Origin: Pyrenochaeta sp. MPI-SDFR-AT-0127
Lineage: Eukaryota > Ascomycota > Dothideomycetes > Pleosporales > Cucurbitariaceae
Assembly (NCBI GenBank): GCA_020747015.1
Contig: JAGTJM010000006.1
Span: forward strand, 62,001-126,000
Direction: 5' to 3'
Length of the DNA stretch: 64,000 nucleotides
Shown here: positions 1-12,146 of the stretch, piece after piece
Layout: the number at the start of each line of letters is the position of its first letter
Position numbering within the stretch: the first letter of the stretch is position 1
Notes under the pieces: model-generated
Told to the model about the DNA's origin: nothing
The model's input: only the letters and a program-made list of their open reading frames with translations
Databases searched by the model: none
Made by a program: the position numbers and the translations under genes

Positions 1-1691
1 TAGGCGTCCCAACACGCCTCGTCCCCCAGAAACTTTTGGTAACGTTCTAAGGTCTATTCCGCACCTTGGTCTTGGGATTTCGCTTCACCCTTCCACTGTC
101 CCGAACTTCTATTCATTGTGAACAACACATTATTTTTCTATATAACCTCCCCTATCTCCATCCATCAGCATTTCTGATGGCGGTAGTGATGAAAACTTGG
201 CCAATTTGCGCCAAGAGAATATTCTGGATGCCTGACAACAAAATTTATGCAGGAGGAATCGATAATTGGACAAGCTATCAAGTAAAACTAGGCGGCAAAG
301 GAGGACCAGATGGGGCACAGCCCCCTGGAGGACCCTACCATCAAATAATAGACGGCAAGAGTCCTTCCGAGCCGCGCAAGCTGCCCTTTTGCATGTACTA
401 TGCTATAATATGTCTCCAACATTTCTCAGTACTTCTCGCCTCCTTCACTTCGTGTTTTGTGTATCGTCTTCTCCCCTGTGATAGCTCGCACTCTCAATCG
501 TGCATTTCGATCTGTACTCCTGGTTAGGCTCTGTGTCGAAGTCGGTGGCACACTCATTCAGATTGGAGAGTGTTAGATATCACAAACTCTGAAGTCTTCC
601 CATTTTTACCATCTCTCACTCCCTTGACACGCATACAATAACACTAATCGCGTTGAGCCAATTTTGCCAGTCGCTATGTTTATCTTCATCTTGTTTTCAG
701 AGCCCATTCAATTCAGTAGGGGTCGTATAATGACGACTAGTAGTCCACGTATAGGAGAGAATGCTGATAAAGGTGGATGCGGTGATTCCACGAATGCATC
801 TGAGAACTAACCAATAGCCCTTTCCGTCGATGCCTTGATAGCACCAGAATCGTAGGCCAGGTTGACTGCTACTCAGTCCCGCCTTGCCTGTATTAGAAAT
901 GAGGTAATCTCAACAGCTGGGGCTCTCGGGCACGCCATAACTAAATGTTGTGGTGGAGTGACGCATACCACTTTGCAGGCGCTATTGATCGTCCATGTGG
1001 GAAAGATCATTCGCAGGCCCCACTTCTTAATTCATGTTTTGGTGATGTCTCTACGTTTCGTTGGTGGAAGATGGTTGATAATATCTTCATTATTATAGAG
1101 ACAAAAAAGAGTCAGCAAGCCATCAATCGATCTTGTCAATCTGTATTACAACCAGATCCAAAGGCCGACTGCAAAGGCTGGTAACAGGGGTTGGATATAA
1201 CGTTGATATTGCAGGGAGGATAGCGCCATGCCTATTCGAGTGTGGCCGCATGTAGTCCTTATGGAGGCGATGGTAAGCACTATCGTGATCGATCCGGTAA
1301 CGAATAGGATGTTTACCGAATGTCGGTAGTTGTTGTCACACCGGCTTTGGCAATTCGATTTAAACTCGGAAGATGAAACGCGTGATGTCCCCAGATCTTG
1401 GCAGTGCAGAAAAGCACATGGGTCATGTTATACCCGGAGGCTTGGCCACCGCTTAATTCTGTTTCAATGTTTAGTCGGGAGCCTGTGCAGGTTGTGCAAT
1501 AAGTTAAAGTGAAACCAAGACACAGGAAAGGAGTAAGCGAGTCGAAATGTTGGGACGGCGATGTAGTATTGGATAGAATTATGTGACATTGATAGATGAA
1601 TATGACGATTTCGATAATGGAGGTTGAATGAAAGGGCAGTATAATGCTCCACTGGCGGAGATGATATGGGAATGGGGCAGACTGAGGAGTG
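1..1691. other. Left-end intergenic region, no gene recognised
   Basis: I see no convincing gene here. Open frames exist on both strands, the longest about 150 codons near 66-527, but they carry no recognisable motif, have no coherent splice structure and overlap each other. The right-hand part is presumably the promoter of the LPMO gene. Confidence 0.5.
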
Positions 1692-1699
1692 TATAAATA
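1692..1699 (+). promoter_or_regulatory. TATA box of the AA9 LPMO gene
   Basis: A perfect TATAAATA lies 87 bp upstream of the LPMO start codon at 1786. The spacing fits a core promoter with a short 5' leader. Strong TATA boxes are typical of inducible fungal secreted-enzyme genes. Confidence 0.6.
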
Positions 1700-1785
1700 A
1701 CAGCACTTGCTGCTGGAGCAGGACACTCAGAGTCGCGAGTCTTCGATTTAGGTATAACCCAGTTCCTCTGCTCCTACTTCTCGCC

Positions 1786-2487
1786 ATGAAGGCTGTTTCA
1801 CTCTTTGCGCTGATTGCGCCCCTGGGTGTCAACGCACATTACATCTTCAACCGTCTCATCGTTAACGGCGCGAGCATCGGCGGAGAGTATGCATATACTC
1901 GCAAGAACAGCAACTCGTACAACCCAGCGTTCCCCAATGAGTTGATGAATAGCAACGATCTACGGTGCAACAAAGGCGCAACAGCGGGTAATACGGCCAC
2001 GTATACCGTCAAGGCTGGCGACAAGATTGGGTTCAAGATCTTCAACAACGAGTTCGTCGAGCATCCAGGTCCTGGATTTGTCTACATCTCCAAGGCGCCC
2101 GGCGCAGTCAAAGATTACGATGGTTCTGGCGACTGGGTGAAGGTCATGTCCAGCGGGCTCAAAAACCCAAGCTCTCCAGGTCAGGACACGTCTTGGGACA
2201 GTTGGCAAAAGGACCGGCTCGAGTGGACAATCCAAAAGAACATTCCCGCAGGCGAGTACCTCGTTCGCGTTGAGCACATTGGACTGCACCAGGCGCACGA
2301 GAACAAGGCACAGTTCTATATCGAGTGCTACCAGCTGAAGATCGAGTCCTCCGGCACGGGCAAACCAGGACCGACTGTGAAGATTCCAGGCGTGTACAAA
2401 GGCAGCGATCCCGGCATTGCGTTCAACAAATGGAACAATCCCAAGTCATACACGATGCCTGGCCCAGCAGTATGGGATGGCAACTGA
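1786..2487 (+). CDS. AA9 lytic polysaccharide monooxygenase (secreted)
   Basis: Intronless gene for a 233-aa protein. Residues 1-17 form a signal peptide ending VNA, so cleavage exposes His18 as the mature N-terminus, the first ligand of the copper histidine brace. The second brace histidine is His93 in an EHPGPGF motif. Outer-sphere His168 or His171, Gln176 and axial Tyr178 lie in the conserved HENKAQFYIEC block, and Cys61/Cys181 fit the family disulphide. Family members oxidatively cleave cellulose or related beta-1,4-glucans outside the cell. The catalytic domain stands alone, without CBM1 or GPI tail. The frame opens further upstream at 1666, but the ATG at 1786 is chosen because it gives the signal peptide and N-terminal histidine. 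Family assignment is firm; substrate and regioselectivity cannot be read. Confidence 0.93.
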   Translation: MKAVSLFALIAPLGVNAHYIFNRLIVNGASIGGEYAYTRKNSNSYNPAFPNELMNSNDLRCNKGATAGNTATYTVKAGDKIGFKIFNNEFVEHPGPGFVYISKAPGAVKDYDGSGDWVKVMSSGLKNPSSPGQDTSWDSWQKDRLEWTIQKNIPAGEYLVRVEHIGLHQAHENKAQFYIECYQLKIESSGTGKPGPTVKIPGVYKGSDPGIAFNKWNNPKSYTMPGPAVWDGN

Positions 2488-3211
2488 GTGGCGGTCAAGG
2501 CCCTGGGCGGTGTAGTTTGGGTGACGTGCTGGACTAGTGCTAGCAAATTGAAGGCGTCTTTTATCTCAGCGTGGATGGCGGTCTGGAAATTAGATAGTGG
2601 ACAGTCCTCGAGGCTGCAATACTATTCTATGCACTTTGTGCGACCTTTTTTTTTTTTCATTTTTAGAGTGCTCGGTTCGGTAGTGCTGCGAACGATCCGA
2701 AATGTGACCTGAACCATGATCGGCCGCTCCATGTTCCTGCGGCGCATTGTTGCCGTGCCGGCCGCGAAGCTGCAAGCTCCACCAGGCGGCTCAAGTGCAT
2801 GGCGCTTGTGGCAGTGCGAGACTGGACGAGCGTGGGCGAGACTGGAATTGGGTAGTGGGTGGAGTCGCGGATTGGGTGTGACGTGGTAGCGGGTCCGTGC
2901 GTGGGCGGGCGTTGCTGGGGAAGCGACGACCGGGCTCGTAAACAATGGGACCACGGCGGGACGTCACACGGTGCAAGCCCTGGTCAGCTATACCAACTCC
3001 CCACTATCCCCAGAGCGTGACTTCAGAACTTCTTCTTCACCATTGCTACCTGCAAAATCGCCCGTCGCTCGAGCATTTGCTGTGCTGAATACACAATCGG
3101 CCCGCCGCTCGCTCCCAAAACAACGCATGTCGCTCGGCTACCGCGCACCCGCTGGATGAGTTGCAGGCCAACAAGGCAACTGAAGCGAGTCGTCAAACCA
3201 TAATCTTAGAG
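2488..3211. other. Intergenic region, LPMO 3' side and CYK3 promoter
   Basis: Contains a pure T run at 2647-2659 and GC-rich sequence toward CYK3. No conserved coding signal is seen. The frames present are short and motif-free. Confidence 0.5.
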
Positions 3212-6200
3212 ATGGCTGCTGGACAGGCACTGCCGATGCGCTTCCCATGCTGGTGTAAAGCCGTCTATTCATGGGGCGGAGAAGTGAGTCGCCACAAGGG
3301 CGCTTCGTTGCTGCTTGCACCTTTTCTGACCATGCCTCTAGACAAAGCGCGATCTCGGTTTCATAGAAGGAGACCTCATTGAAGTTCTCAACGCCGGCGA
3401 TGGATCATGGTGGATGGGCCGATTGAAGCGTGACCGACGCATGGTTGGCCTGTTTCCCTCGAATTTCGTCGAACTTCTAAGCGAAGACTTCCAGCCATGG
3501 AGCCGCAATGCCAGCCCTATGACCGGTGGAGGAAGCATATCAAGGCAGAACAGTGCACAGGAGCAGGCCAAGCAGGCGCCCCAGAAGACGAAAAGCATGT
3601 TCAGAAAACCCTTTACGGCTTATGCAAGTGCAGGCTCCCCAAACCCTGCTGCAGCTGCCCGCGAGAGGATCAAGGCTGGCGGCCTTTCGTCGCCCAACGG
3701 CAGTGTCAAGACCAAGACCCCATACTCGTCAATGAAGAGATCGTCAACCGAGAGCCGCGAGACACCATCACCCGCGCCAGCATCAAGAGCACCTTCCAAT
3801 CTCCGCGCTGTGTCGCCACGCCCACCTTCAGCTAGGCCACCAATATCTCGAGCAGTTTCGCCTGGCCCACCAGCAAGGCATGGTTCAAACATACGCGCTC
3901 ACTCTCCAGCACCTCCCGCACACTATCAGCACCACGCCCGAGCTGTCTCGCCTGCGCCTCCTGCGCAACGCTACAATCACTCACGTGCAGTATCCCCTGC
4001 ACCACCTGCCGCACACCACCACGATCCCTACAGAGCAGTTTCTCCCGCGCCACCAGCACACTACCAGCAGCAGGCACGTGCAGTTTCGCCAGCACCATCC
4101 TTTCAGTATCGTGCATATGATAGAGGCCCTTCGCCGGCTCCGCCAATCCAGCAACATTCGCGAGCACCCTCACCTGCTCCATCATTTCAATATCGTGCTT
4201 ATGATAGAGGTCCATCGCCATCGCCGTATCAGCATCAATTGGACACCAGCCGAAGCCCGTCTCCTGCACCTTTCCACGATCAGTTCGAGCCTGTGCATGA
4301 CTCACCTCCCCCTCCCCCTCCTCCCCATCGCGTAGCATACAACCCGAGCAGAGCGCCATCACCAGCTCCGCCACGACATCATGGCTATCACACTCCGGAG
4401 CCGCCTTCACCAGATCCGAGAGCGCACGGTGGGGGCCATTTCACCCCTTCCCCTCTTACGACTGCAATGAACGATGTCATGTCCTCCCTGCAAGGAATGA
4501 CAACATCAACGAGTGATGAATCTCTAGTTGACCCGGCAACCCCATCACACCCATGGTCTCCTGATGCCTTCGATCAAGTGTACCAGGCGTCAGCCAAGAA
4601 GGCTAGGGCGCGGTCGGCGCTTGCGGCTGATAGTCAAGCTGGATATGGCGATGAAGAGGATGACGATGGGCCTCCTGACATGACCAATTATGTTCAAAGA
4701 ATGGAAAGCCGCCTACGACGAATGCAACAACAAGAAAAGACCAGGAATGAAGAGCTGGTTATGGCGAAAGATTCCAATGGACCACCACCTCCAGTGCCGT
4801 TGAAAAATTCTCTCTATCAAGGGCCCGCATCATCCAAGACCGATCTCGAGCCAGAAATAGAACGAAAGGGATCCAGGCTACTTCGTCACCGCAAGTCTGC
4901 TTACGATGTTGGACGCAACGTGTTAGGTCGTACGTTCACAAGTAAGACAAACTCCACCAGTACCACCCACACCAGCAATAGCACGCACCGTAGTTTGATG
5001 TCTGGCCACTCCGCTACGAATATGAGTGCTACTAGTGCGGGAAGCTATTATCGTAAGAAGTTTGGCAAAGACCGGCCAAAGAGCGTCATGGAGACGAAAG
5101 ACGCAACTGGGAGAGGGTACGGATTTGACGATGGACGGCCTGAGACACCGTTTACAGGCGTTACATACCATTCAAGTCATGCATCTCGTTCTCGGCCAGG
5201 TTCAAGCTATCAACAGCAGCAGGATGAAGTCAGCTCACCTGCAACAGAAGGGTCCGATCCGCTTGGAGGCCTCATGCAACCAAAGGCAAAACGTAGCGGG
5301 TTCTTCCGGAAAATGATTGACACAGCAAAGACACAAGCAGCAAACGCTCGCAGTACCATTGCTACCGGCTCCATCAGCAGGCCAGGATCCCGAGCTGCCA
5401 GCCGGGCTGCCAGTCGCGGGCCAAGTCGTGCAGCAAGTCGTCTAGATATGAGCGGCCCAACCGGCATTGAAGGAGGTACATCGACACAATCGGCAAGCTC
5501 TGCAAGAGAAATGGGTCTTGGATCAGTTGATTGGGTTCAAGTTCGTCGGGATGTGAATCGCTCCAACTCGCTAAGTAAGAACGAAAGGGCAGAGCGATCA
5601 GACCGGTGCCAACTGATGGACTTCCCGGTGCTGAACCCAGTAGACATTCTCTATGAATCTGCTGAAGGTGATGAAGGCCTTGATGGGCTTGCTATTACTG
5701 AACCTACAGATTTCGCCGCTTGTAGTCTCACTCATGTAGACAAGAGTTCTCGATTCATCAACAGCATTCCGCTTGGGACAACACCCGCCACGCTTGCCCA
5801 AAGCTACGTTTGCAGGCCGTACAGGAGCGATGTACAACGATTGAGAGCGATATTCACCTGGGTCAGCGAACGCATATCTTGGGAAGATGATTTCGAAGGA
5901 GAAATGGACCCTCGGCACGTCTTGCAGAGCAAACGCGGATGCTCTGAAGAGATTGCCATGGTGGTTGCCGAGATGTGTGCTTCTGTCGGTCTGCACGCTG
6001 AAGTTGTACGAGGCTATCTAAAGACCCCTGGCGAGCCTCTTGACCTTGAGAGTGTCGCTCGACCAAACCACTTCTGGAACGCTGTCATTGTTGAAGGCGA
6101 GTGGCGCATGATGGACTGTTCGCTTGCTGGGCCAACCAACCCGAAGCGTGTGCACTACTCCAATGCGGGCTCTTCTGTTGCCGAAAGCTGGTACTTCCTT

Positions 6201-7245
6201 GCTCGGCCGATGGAGATTTGTTACTCTCACGTCCCGCTCCTTCCAGAACAACAGCACATTTGTCCACCACAGCCTCATGATGTGCTCATGGCTCTCCCAT
6301 GTGCAACACCCACATACTTCAAGCACGGTCTTCATGTTGCTGACTTCGACACCAGTCTGTTGAATCTGGATAATCTTGAGATGGCGCACGTTCATGTTGA
6401 CGTGCCTGAAGATGTTGAGTGTGTCGCAGAGGTCGAAGCACGGACTTACTCACAGGACATGGATGGCGACTGCTTTGAGAGTGGGGAGTTTGTCCGAAAA
6501 CCAGCACTCGCGCAAGCTGAGTGGTATGGTGGTCAAAAACGATATACAATAAAGGCACTTTTGCCTGGTGATGAGGGTCATGGTGTCCTGAAAATCTATG
6601 CTGGGCCACGAGGACTTATGGTAAGTTTACGCTCTCATCCTATGCATTTGAAATGTTACTGATGGTCTGTAGCACTCAAACAAAATGAACCCTCATACGC
6701 TGGCTATTGGACTCCCCATTACCCACACCGGTGGCAATCCTCCGTATGCGTTCCTGACACTCCACCCAACACCGCATGCCCAACGACATGATCTTTACGT
6801 CGCACAGCCTCAGTGTGCCAACCTGGCCCTCAACAACACTTTTGTCTTCTGCGTTCGCCAGCATCCGTCATCGCTGAACAAATCTCCAGAACCTAGTCCG
6901 GCACTCCATGGCCGAGCTTCGCCAAATCCGTTCGCACGTCCTGCCTCCGCTATGAGCATGCAGAGTATATCAGCAAGTGGCTCCAACTACACGAACCCAT
7001 CCCAGGCCTCGTCAGGGTCATCCAGTAGTAATAGTACGAAACCTGCCAAGCTAGCCATTCAAACACCATCCGGCAAGATCATTCGACTAACGAGGAAGAG
7101 TGAACACATGAGCAGTACAAATGAAGCCGATGGCACTGCATGGGAAACAGTGATCAAAATCGGAGAGAAGGGCACCTGGCGTGGATTAGTCCTTGCCGAC
7201 AGAAGTGCGAGGTGGTGCGTGTTTGCTCAGTGGGAGTGCGGCTAA
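3212..7245 (+). CDS. CYK3: Cytokinesis protein Cyk3 (SH3 + transglutaminase-like)
   Basis: Three exons: 3212-3283, 3342-6620, 6673-7245, both introns phase 0 (58 and 52 nt), giving 1307 aa. Joining exons 1 and 2 rebuilds a complete SH3 domain at about residues 14-66 (core GDGSWWMGRL, end LFPSNFVELL). Residues about 150-350 are a proline/serine-rich disordered tract with RAVSPAPP-type repeats. A transglutaminase-like fold lies at about 810-980, with catalytic-type His934 and Asp949. The nucleophile position in the GxC motif reads G890-C891-S892, so the cysteine is missing or shifted by one. In yeasts Cyk3 acts at the actomyosin ring and primary septum, and its transglutaminase-like domain is thought non-enzymatic; this sequence agrees. 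The last exon completes the C-terminal beta domain after a short Ser/Thr-rich linker. Confidence 0.93.
3801..4383 (+). repeat. Proline-rich RAVSPAPP-type coding repeats in CYK3
   Basis: At least a dozen imperfect copies of an R-A-[VP]-S-P-[AG]-P-[PS] unit, spaced 11-20 residues, with two nearly identical longer units ending FQYRAYDRGPSP. They could bind SH3 domains or be phosphorylated at the many Ser-Pro sites. Copy number may vary between strains. Confidence 0.8.
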
Positions 7246-7870
7246 ATTCGTTCAAGTTCTTTAAACTGCTGATTGGGTTGTGCGTTGGTTGTAAGAGTTG
7301 TTGCTTAGAGCAGAGGCTGTGCTTTTCTTTTGTTGAATAGTATTTAACGCATATGTTACGAATTGTAATACTACAGGCGTTAAGCAAATAGCAAGTATTG
7401 CTAAATTGCTTTAAGGTACAAAAGCTATCTCTACGTAAAATTCATGGAGCACTATTTCATAACATGAGTTCCGCATGATTTCTTGTAGTCGAGAGTGATG
7501 TGAAGCTCCGACTTTCGTGGCGTCGACTAAGACGAGCCACTAGCTTTGATGGCACTTTCGGCTGCAGTTTCATAGCAGAATTGTTCTCTAGTTGTAAGAA
7601 TACATCAACTATTGATTATTCACACTATATAAGTAGCTTTACGCTATTCAAATCCTTATGAATATAAGTCTACATACTGTTGTTCTAGCAGGGGCTGCAT
7701 GCAAGCTCGGTAAGCGCTGACCTCAAAGCCGCACGAGCCAAGTAGACAGTGCGTTGTATGTTTTGTTTCAAATCACGATTGAATCCGCACCGAAGCAGCA
7801 AGGACCATCATTCTTTGAGGACCTCCCGCGTAAGATAATTGACTTGCCTCATAATGCATGTTAGCCGCCG
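7246..7870. other. Intergenic, AT-rich, with TATA-like site
   Basis: An AT-rich spacer between two plus-strand genes. TATATAAG at 7626-7633, about 240 bp before the kinase ATG, is a possible TATA element. Nothing else is recognised. Confidence 0.4.
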
Positions 7871-9455
7871 ATGGCGCTCTCATCATGGAGTAGTGATATG
7901 TCCTCGCGCCAGTTTTCATTGGCTTCCTGCCAGCATGCGTCCCGACTTCATTGTCACAGAAAGAGAATAACATGGTGGCCATTCTTTGGAACAAAATCTT
8001 GCTACGTTCATACCACTTGCAACTCATCCTCTGTGACGGTCGAAGAGAGACCGGAACGCTACCGTCGAGGTGGCTACCATCCTGTTTACCTTGGTGAAAC
8101 CTTCAATAATAAATACGAAATCATTTCCAAACTTGGGTACGGCGTATACTCTACTGTCTGGCTGGCCAAAGATCTGACGTGAGTCTTGTTTAATCTTCAT
8201 GCGATTCTTGATCATAACAACAGCAGCTCTCAGTCACCCCACCATGTTGCGCTAAAGATCTTGACTGCTGATTCGTACGGGTGCTCAAAACCGGTATACG
8301 AACTCGACATCCTCAAGCATATAAGCCAAACCGACCCCAGTCATCCAGGTTACAAACATGTTGTCCACTTGTTGGACAATTTCATTCACGAGGGCCCGAA
8401 TGGAAAGCATCTGTGTCTTGTTCTAGAAGTCATGCGGCAGAACGTTTACAATTTGCAGCAATCCTTTCCAAACAAACAGCTTCCCGTACATATCGGACGA
8501 CAAATCACCAAAAAAATTCTGCATGCACTTGATTGGCTTCATGATTCGTGTGGAATCATACACACTGGTACTAAGCCTAAGCGTTAGCTCTCATGGAACG
8601 ATTCCTAACACCACTCGGCAGACATCAAGCCTGATAATATTCTAATCGAAATTCCAAATGTCAATGAGGCCGTACAGAAGCATCTCAACCAAATGAAGCA
8701 CAGCAATAGCGGCCAACTGGAAGATTCTGGTCTGACTTCCCGGTCAATAGCGACAGACGTAGTCACTGAAACCTCGAAAATCAATATCAGGATCACTGAC
8801 TTTGGCGTTGGTACGTGCATATACATTCCACTCTTTACCCGTTTAGAACCAAAGGATTTAACGAACTCATGGTGAATAGCTTCTTGGAAAGACGACCAGT
8901 TGACCGAATTGATTCAACCACCGTCCCTTCGTGCCCCGGAAGTTTTCCTTGGTGCACCATGGGACAGCAGTGTCGATATCTGGGGATTTGCTTGCGTTGT
9001 ACGTCTCTCAGCATTTCATTACTTCGTCTACTCATGAGAAGCAGATATACGAACTACTTCAAGGCAGAGTGCTGTTTCGAGGCAGGCCCGGTCCGAAAGA
9101 CGCTTGGACAGCTGAAGAAGACCAACTAGCCCAAATGATCGAGCTGCTTGGTCCTATTCCGGTGTCTGTGCGAAAGAGAGGCAAACGCTCAAATAAATTC
9201 TTTGATGAAGAAGGTGAGTGCATTGTGTCAAATTCAACTTGCATAGCTCTTTCTGAACTTGTCTTTTCAGGTAATTTGTTGCACATCAAGCAGTTGTATC
9301 CATACTCACTACGCGATCTTCTTGCACAAACTACAAACACCTCCATTTCGAAAGAAGACTATGAAAAGTTTGAAGCATTTTTGCGAGCGATGCTGCAGTA
9401 CGAACCAAGAGATAGGAAGACACCGAAGGAGCTGCTAGAAGAACCATGGCTGTAG
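7871..9455 (+). CDS. SRPK-family serine/threonine protein kinase
   Basis: Six exons: 7871-8178, 8227-8567, 8622-8810, 8880-8998, 9045-9213, 9271-9455, giving about 436 aa; the second exon could instead start at 8224 (one extra residue). Introns are 45-69 nt. The kinase opens with the SRPK hallmark ERYRRGGYHPVYLGE, then Gly-loop LGYGVYS, VALK lysine, catalytic HTDIKPDN, DFG in ITDFGVA, and APE. SRPK-type kinases (Sky1/Dsk1/SRPK1) phosphorylate RS-rich splicing or mRNA-export factors, and the HTDIKP form is diagnostic. The family's usual large spacer insert is short here, with only about 25 Ser-rich residues before the DFG strand, so it resembles the small SRPK-like paralogues common in filamentous fungi. 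The first about 60 residues are not conserved-looking, so the N-terminus is uncertain. Confidence 0.88.
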
Positions 9456-9842
9456 TTGAAAGTTTCAGCACTGAGCAGATCATTTATCGTTAACCTTGCC
9501 TTGGATGTCATGTCTCTATGAACATACAAATTACATTGTAAAGTATGGGAATGTGGCTTTTCAGATATATGAACAATAAAAGATGAAGTTTCCTTCCATC
9601 TCCTCATTGCTATGCTCGAAGATGCACCAAAGGGAATTAATTCTAATAGTGAAAAGGAGTCGTTTGGATGTATTGTCTGGCGGCGATAAGATAAGAGCTG
9701 TTGCCCCTCCACGCCGAAGGAGTCATCCCACCACAACCGTTTACGCCGCCACCACGCCACCGCATGACTCAAACAAACCAGACATTGAAAGGTTCCTGGC
9801 ACAAAAGACTCACCCATCCAACTGCTCTTACAATCGCCAGCA
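9456..9842. other. Intergenic spacer
   Basis: Kinase 3' region and promoter of the glutamyl-tRNA synthetase gene. No gene or distinctive element is seen. Confidence 0.4.
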
Positions 9843-11861
9843 ATGGTAACTGCTCATCCCGTCGTAATGGCGTCCCAAATCGCGGAATGGACCACACGCG
9901 CCGACGCTCTCAAGCCCCTCAACCTCAAGGCTATCGAACCTGCCCTCCTTGAGCTCGACGCACACCTCACTCTCCGCTCGCATATTGTAGGCTATACTCT
10001 CAGCGATGCAGACACGATTGTGTGGAAAGCGCTGCGCGAGAATCGCGTTGCTCATGCATATGTGAAGCAGGATTTGATGAAGAACATTGGCAGGTGGTTC
10101 AGGTACATTGAAGAGACGTACCCGCAAAGCGTGGTTGTTGTGGGCAAGGGGAAAGAGGAGGCAGGTAAGGAGGGAGCGAAGGGCAAGGGTAAAGAGGGCA
10201 AGAACGATGATGCGAATTATGACATTGGGTTGCAGGAGGTGGGAGATGGAACGGGTATTGTCACCAGATTCCCGCCTGAGCCTTCGTAAGTGATCGCACG
10301 TGTTGATTTGGAAGGTTTAGTACCAGAGCGAATACAATAGCTAACCTGACTCAGAGGCTATCTTCACATTGGCCATGCCAAGGCAGCCCTTCTCAATGAC
10401 TACTTCGCACACGAGAGATACAAGGGCAAGCTGCTCCTACGCTTCGATGACACAAACCCTACCAAAGAGAAGCAAGAGTACCAGGACGCAATTGTTGAGG
10501 ACTGTGCTCTCTTGGGCATCAAGCCTGATCAAGTCTCGTACACGAGCGACTGGTTTGACCAGTTGTACGACCGCTGCGTGAAGATGATCAAGGACGGACA
10601 GGCTTATGCCGATGATACCCTCCAGGAGAAGATGCGTGCAGAGCGCATGGACGGCATTGCAAGTGCCCGTCGCGACTCAAGCGTCGAGGACAATCTGGCA
10701 CGATTTGAGGAGATGAAGAAGGGCAACGACGAGGGCTTGAGATGGTGCATCCGCGCAAAAATGTCAGTTGACAACCCTAACAAGGCTATGCGCGACCCTG
10801 TCATCTACCGCTGCAATCCTCAGGCACATCACCGCACAGGTGACAAGTGGAAGATCTACCCAACCTACGACTTCTGCTGCCCCATTGTAGATGCTCTGGA
10901 GGGCGTCACACACGCACTGCGCACGACTGAGTACAACGACCGTGATGCTCAATATCAGTGGTTCATTGAGAATTTGGCCCTCCGAAAAGTCTACAACTGG
11001 GGGTTTGCCCGCCTAAACTTTGTCCGAACCGTCCTCTCAAAGCGAAAGCTTACCAAAATCGTCGATGCCGGCATTGTCTGGGGCTGGGACGACCCGCGTA
11101 TGCCCACCGTCCGCGGCGTGCGTCGTCGCGGTGCCGTCATACCTGCTATCCGTGAGTTCATTTTGAAGCAAGGTCCCTCGAAGAACATTGTCAACCTCGA
11201 CTGGTACAGCTTCTGGGCCACCAACAAGAAACACATTGAGCCCACTGCTGCACGCTATACCGCCATTGACGAGGAGGCCAAGGTGCCCGTCACCATCATT
11301 GGAGCGCGCGAGGGTGTCATCACAGAGGACAAGCCCAAGCACGCGAAATACGACCTCGGTAACAAGAAGATTGTCTTCAGTTCGTCTGTGCTTCTGGAGC
11401 AAGCCGATGCCCAGTCCTTTGCACAGGACGAGGAGATTACGCTGATGAACTGGGGCAATGCGATTGTGCGAAAAATCAGCCACTCAATCAACCCACTGGC
11501 AAAGGATGGCTTGAAGACCGTCACAGGTCTCGAGCTCGAGCTCCACCTGCAGGGAGATGTCAAAAAGACCGCGAAGAAAGTGACCTGGTTGAGCACTGAC
11601 CAGAATCTGATTCCGGTTGAGCTTGTTGACTTTGACTACCTCATCACCAAAGACAAGCTCGAGCCAGATGACACGCTAGAGGACTTCCTCAACTCGAAGA
11701 CGGAGATCCGCACAAAGACTTTGGCTGACTGCAATGTTGCCGAGCTCAAGGTTGATGATATCGTGCAGTTCGACCGCAAGGGCTTCTTCCGCATCGACAA
11801 AGCCTTTGCGCACAATGAGCCGGTAGTGGCATTCCAGGTTCCTACTGGTAAGAGCAAGTAA
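9843..11861 (+). CDS. GUS1: Glutamyl-tRNA synthetase, cytoplasmic
   Basis: Two exons, 9843-10285 and 10355-11861, joined by a 69-nt intron (phase 2), 649 aa. Residues 1 to about 100 are a GST-C-like helical domain, as in eukaryotic enzymes that dock on Arc1. A Lys/Gly-rich linker (about 100-120) follows. The class I catalytic domain begins FPPEPSGYLHIGH, with HIGH at 152-155, and the KMSKS equivalent is LSKRK at about 375-379. The remainder is the eukaryotic/archaeal-type anticodon-binding beta-barrel. It charges tRNA-Glu with glutamate in the cytosol. Length and architecture match the nuclear cytosolic enzyme, not the bacterial-like mitochondrial one. The splice falls inside the GYLHIGH motif, which fixes the junction. 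A second in-frame ATG at 9867 is an alternative start. Confidence 0.95.
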
Positions 11862-12146
11862 AAAGCGGAATAGTCTTGTTGATTGGCTCTACCGAAGCGA
11901 ATTGAAGTAGATGTATTCATGGTCTCAATAAACTAGAAGCGTGTTACGACACATTAACTCTTTATGGTTGTGTAGTCGTGCATATTTAAATTATGTCTTT
12001 CCAACTACCTGAGGCACAGTTCACGCGCTCATAAGCCCTTAATATTGACTCGTTTTACTGACGCTGTGATACATGCATCAACCACGCCAGGCCGTTACAC
12101 CAGAACTACCATGGCTCTTCTACGTGTCACAACCCCACTCACACGC

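Noticed and set aside
66..527. Open frame of about 150 codons on the plus strand near the left end
   Set aside because: No motif, mixed composition and overlapping frames of similar length. Nothing supports translation.
3832..4410. 192-codon minus-strand frame
   Set aside because: Antisense to the proline-rich repeats of CYK3, which keep the opposite strand free of stops.
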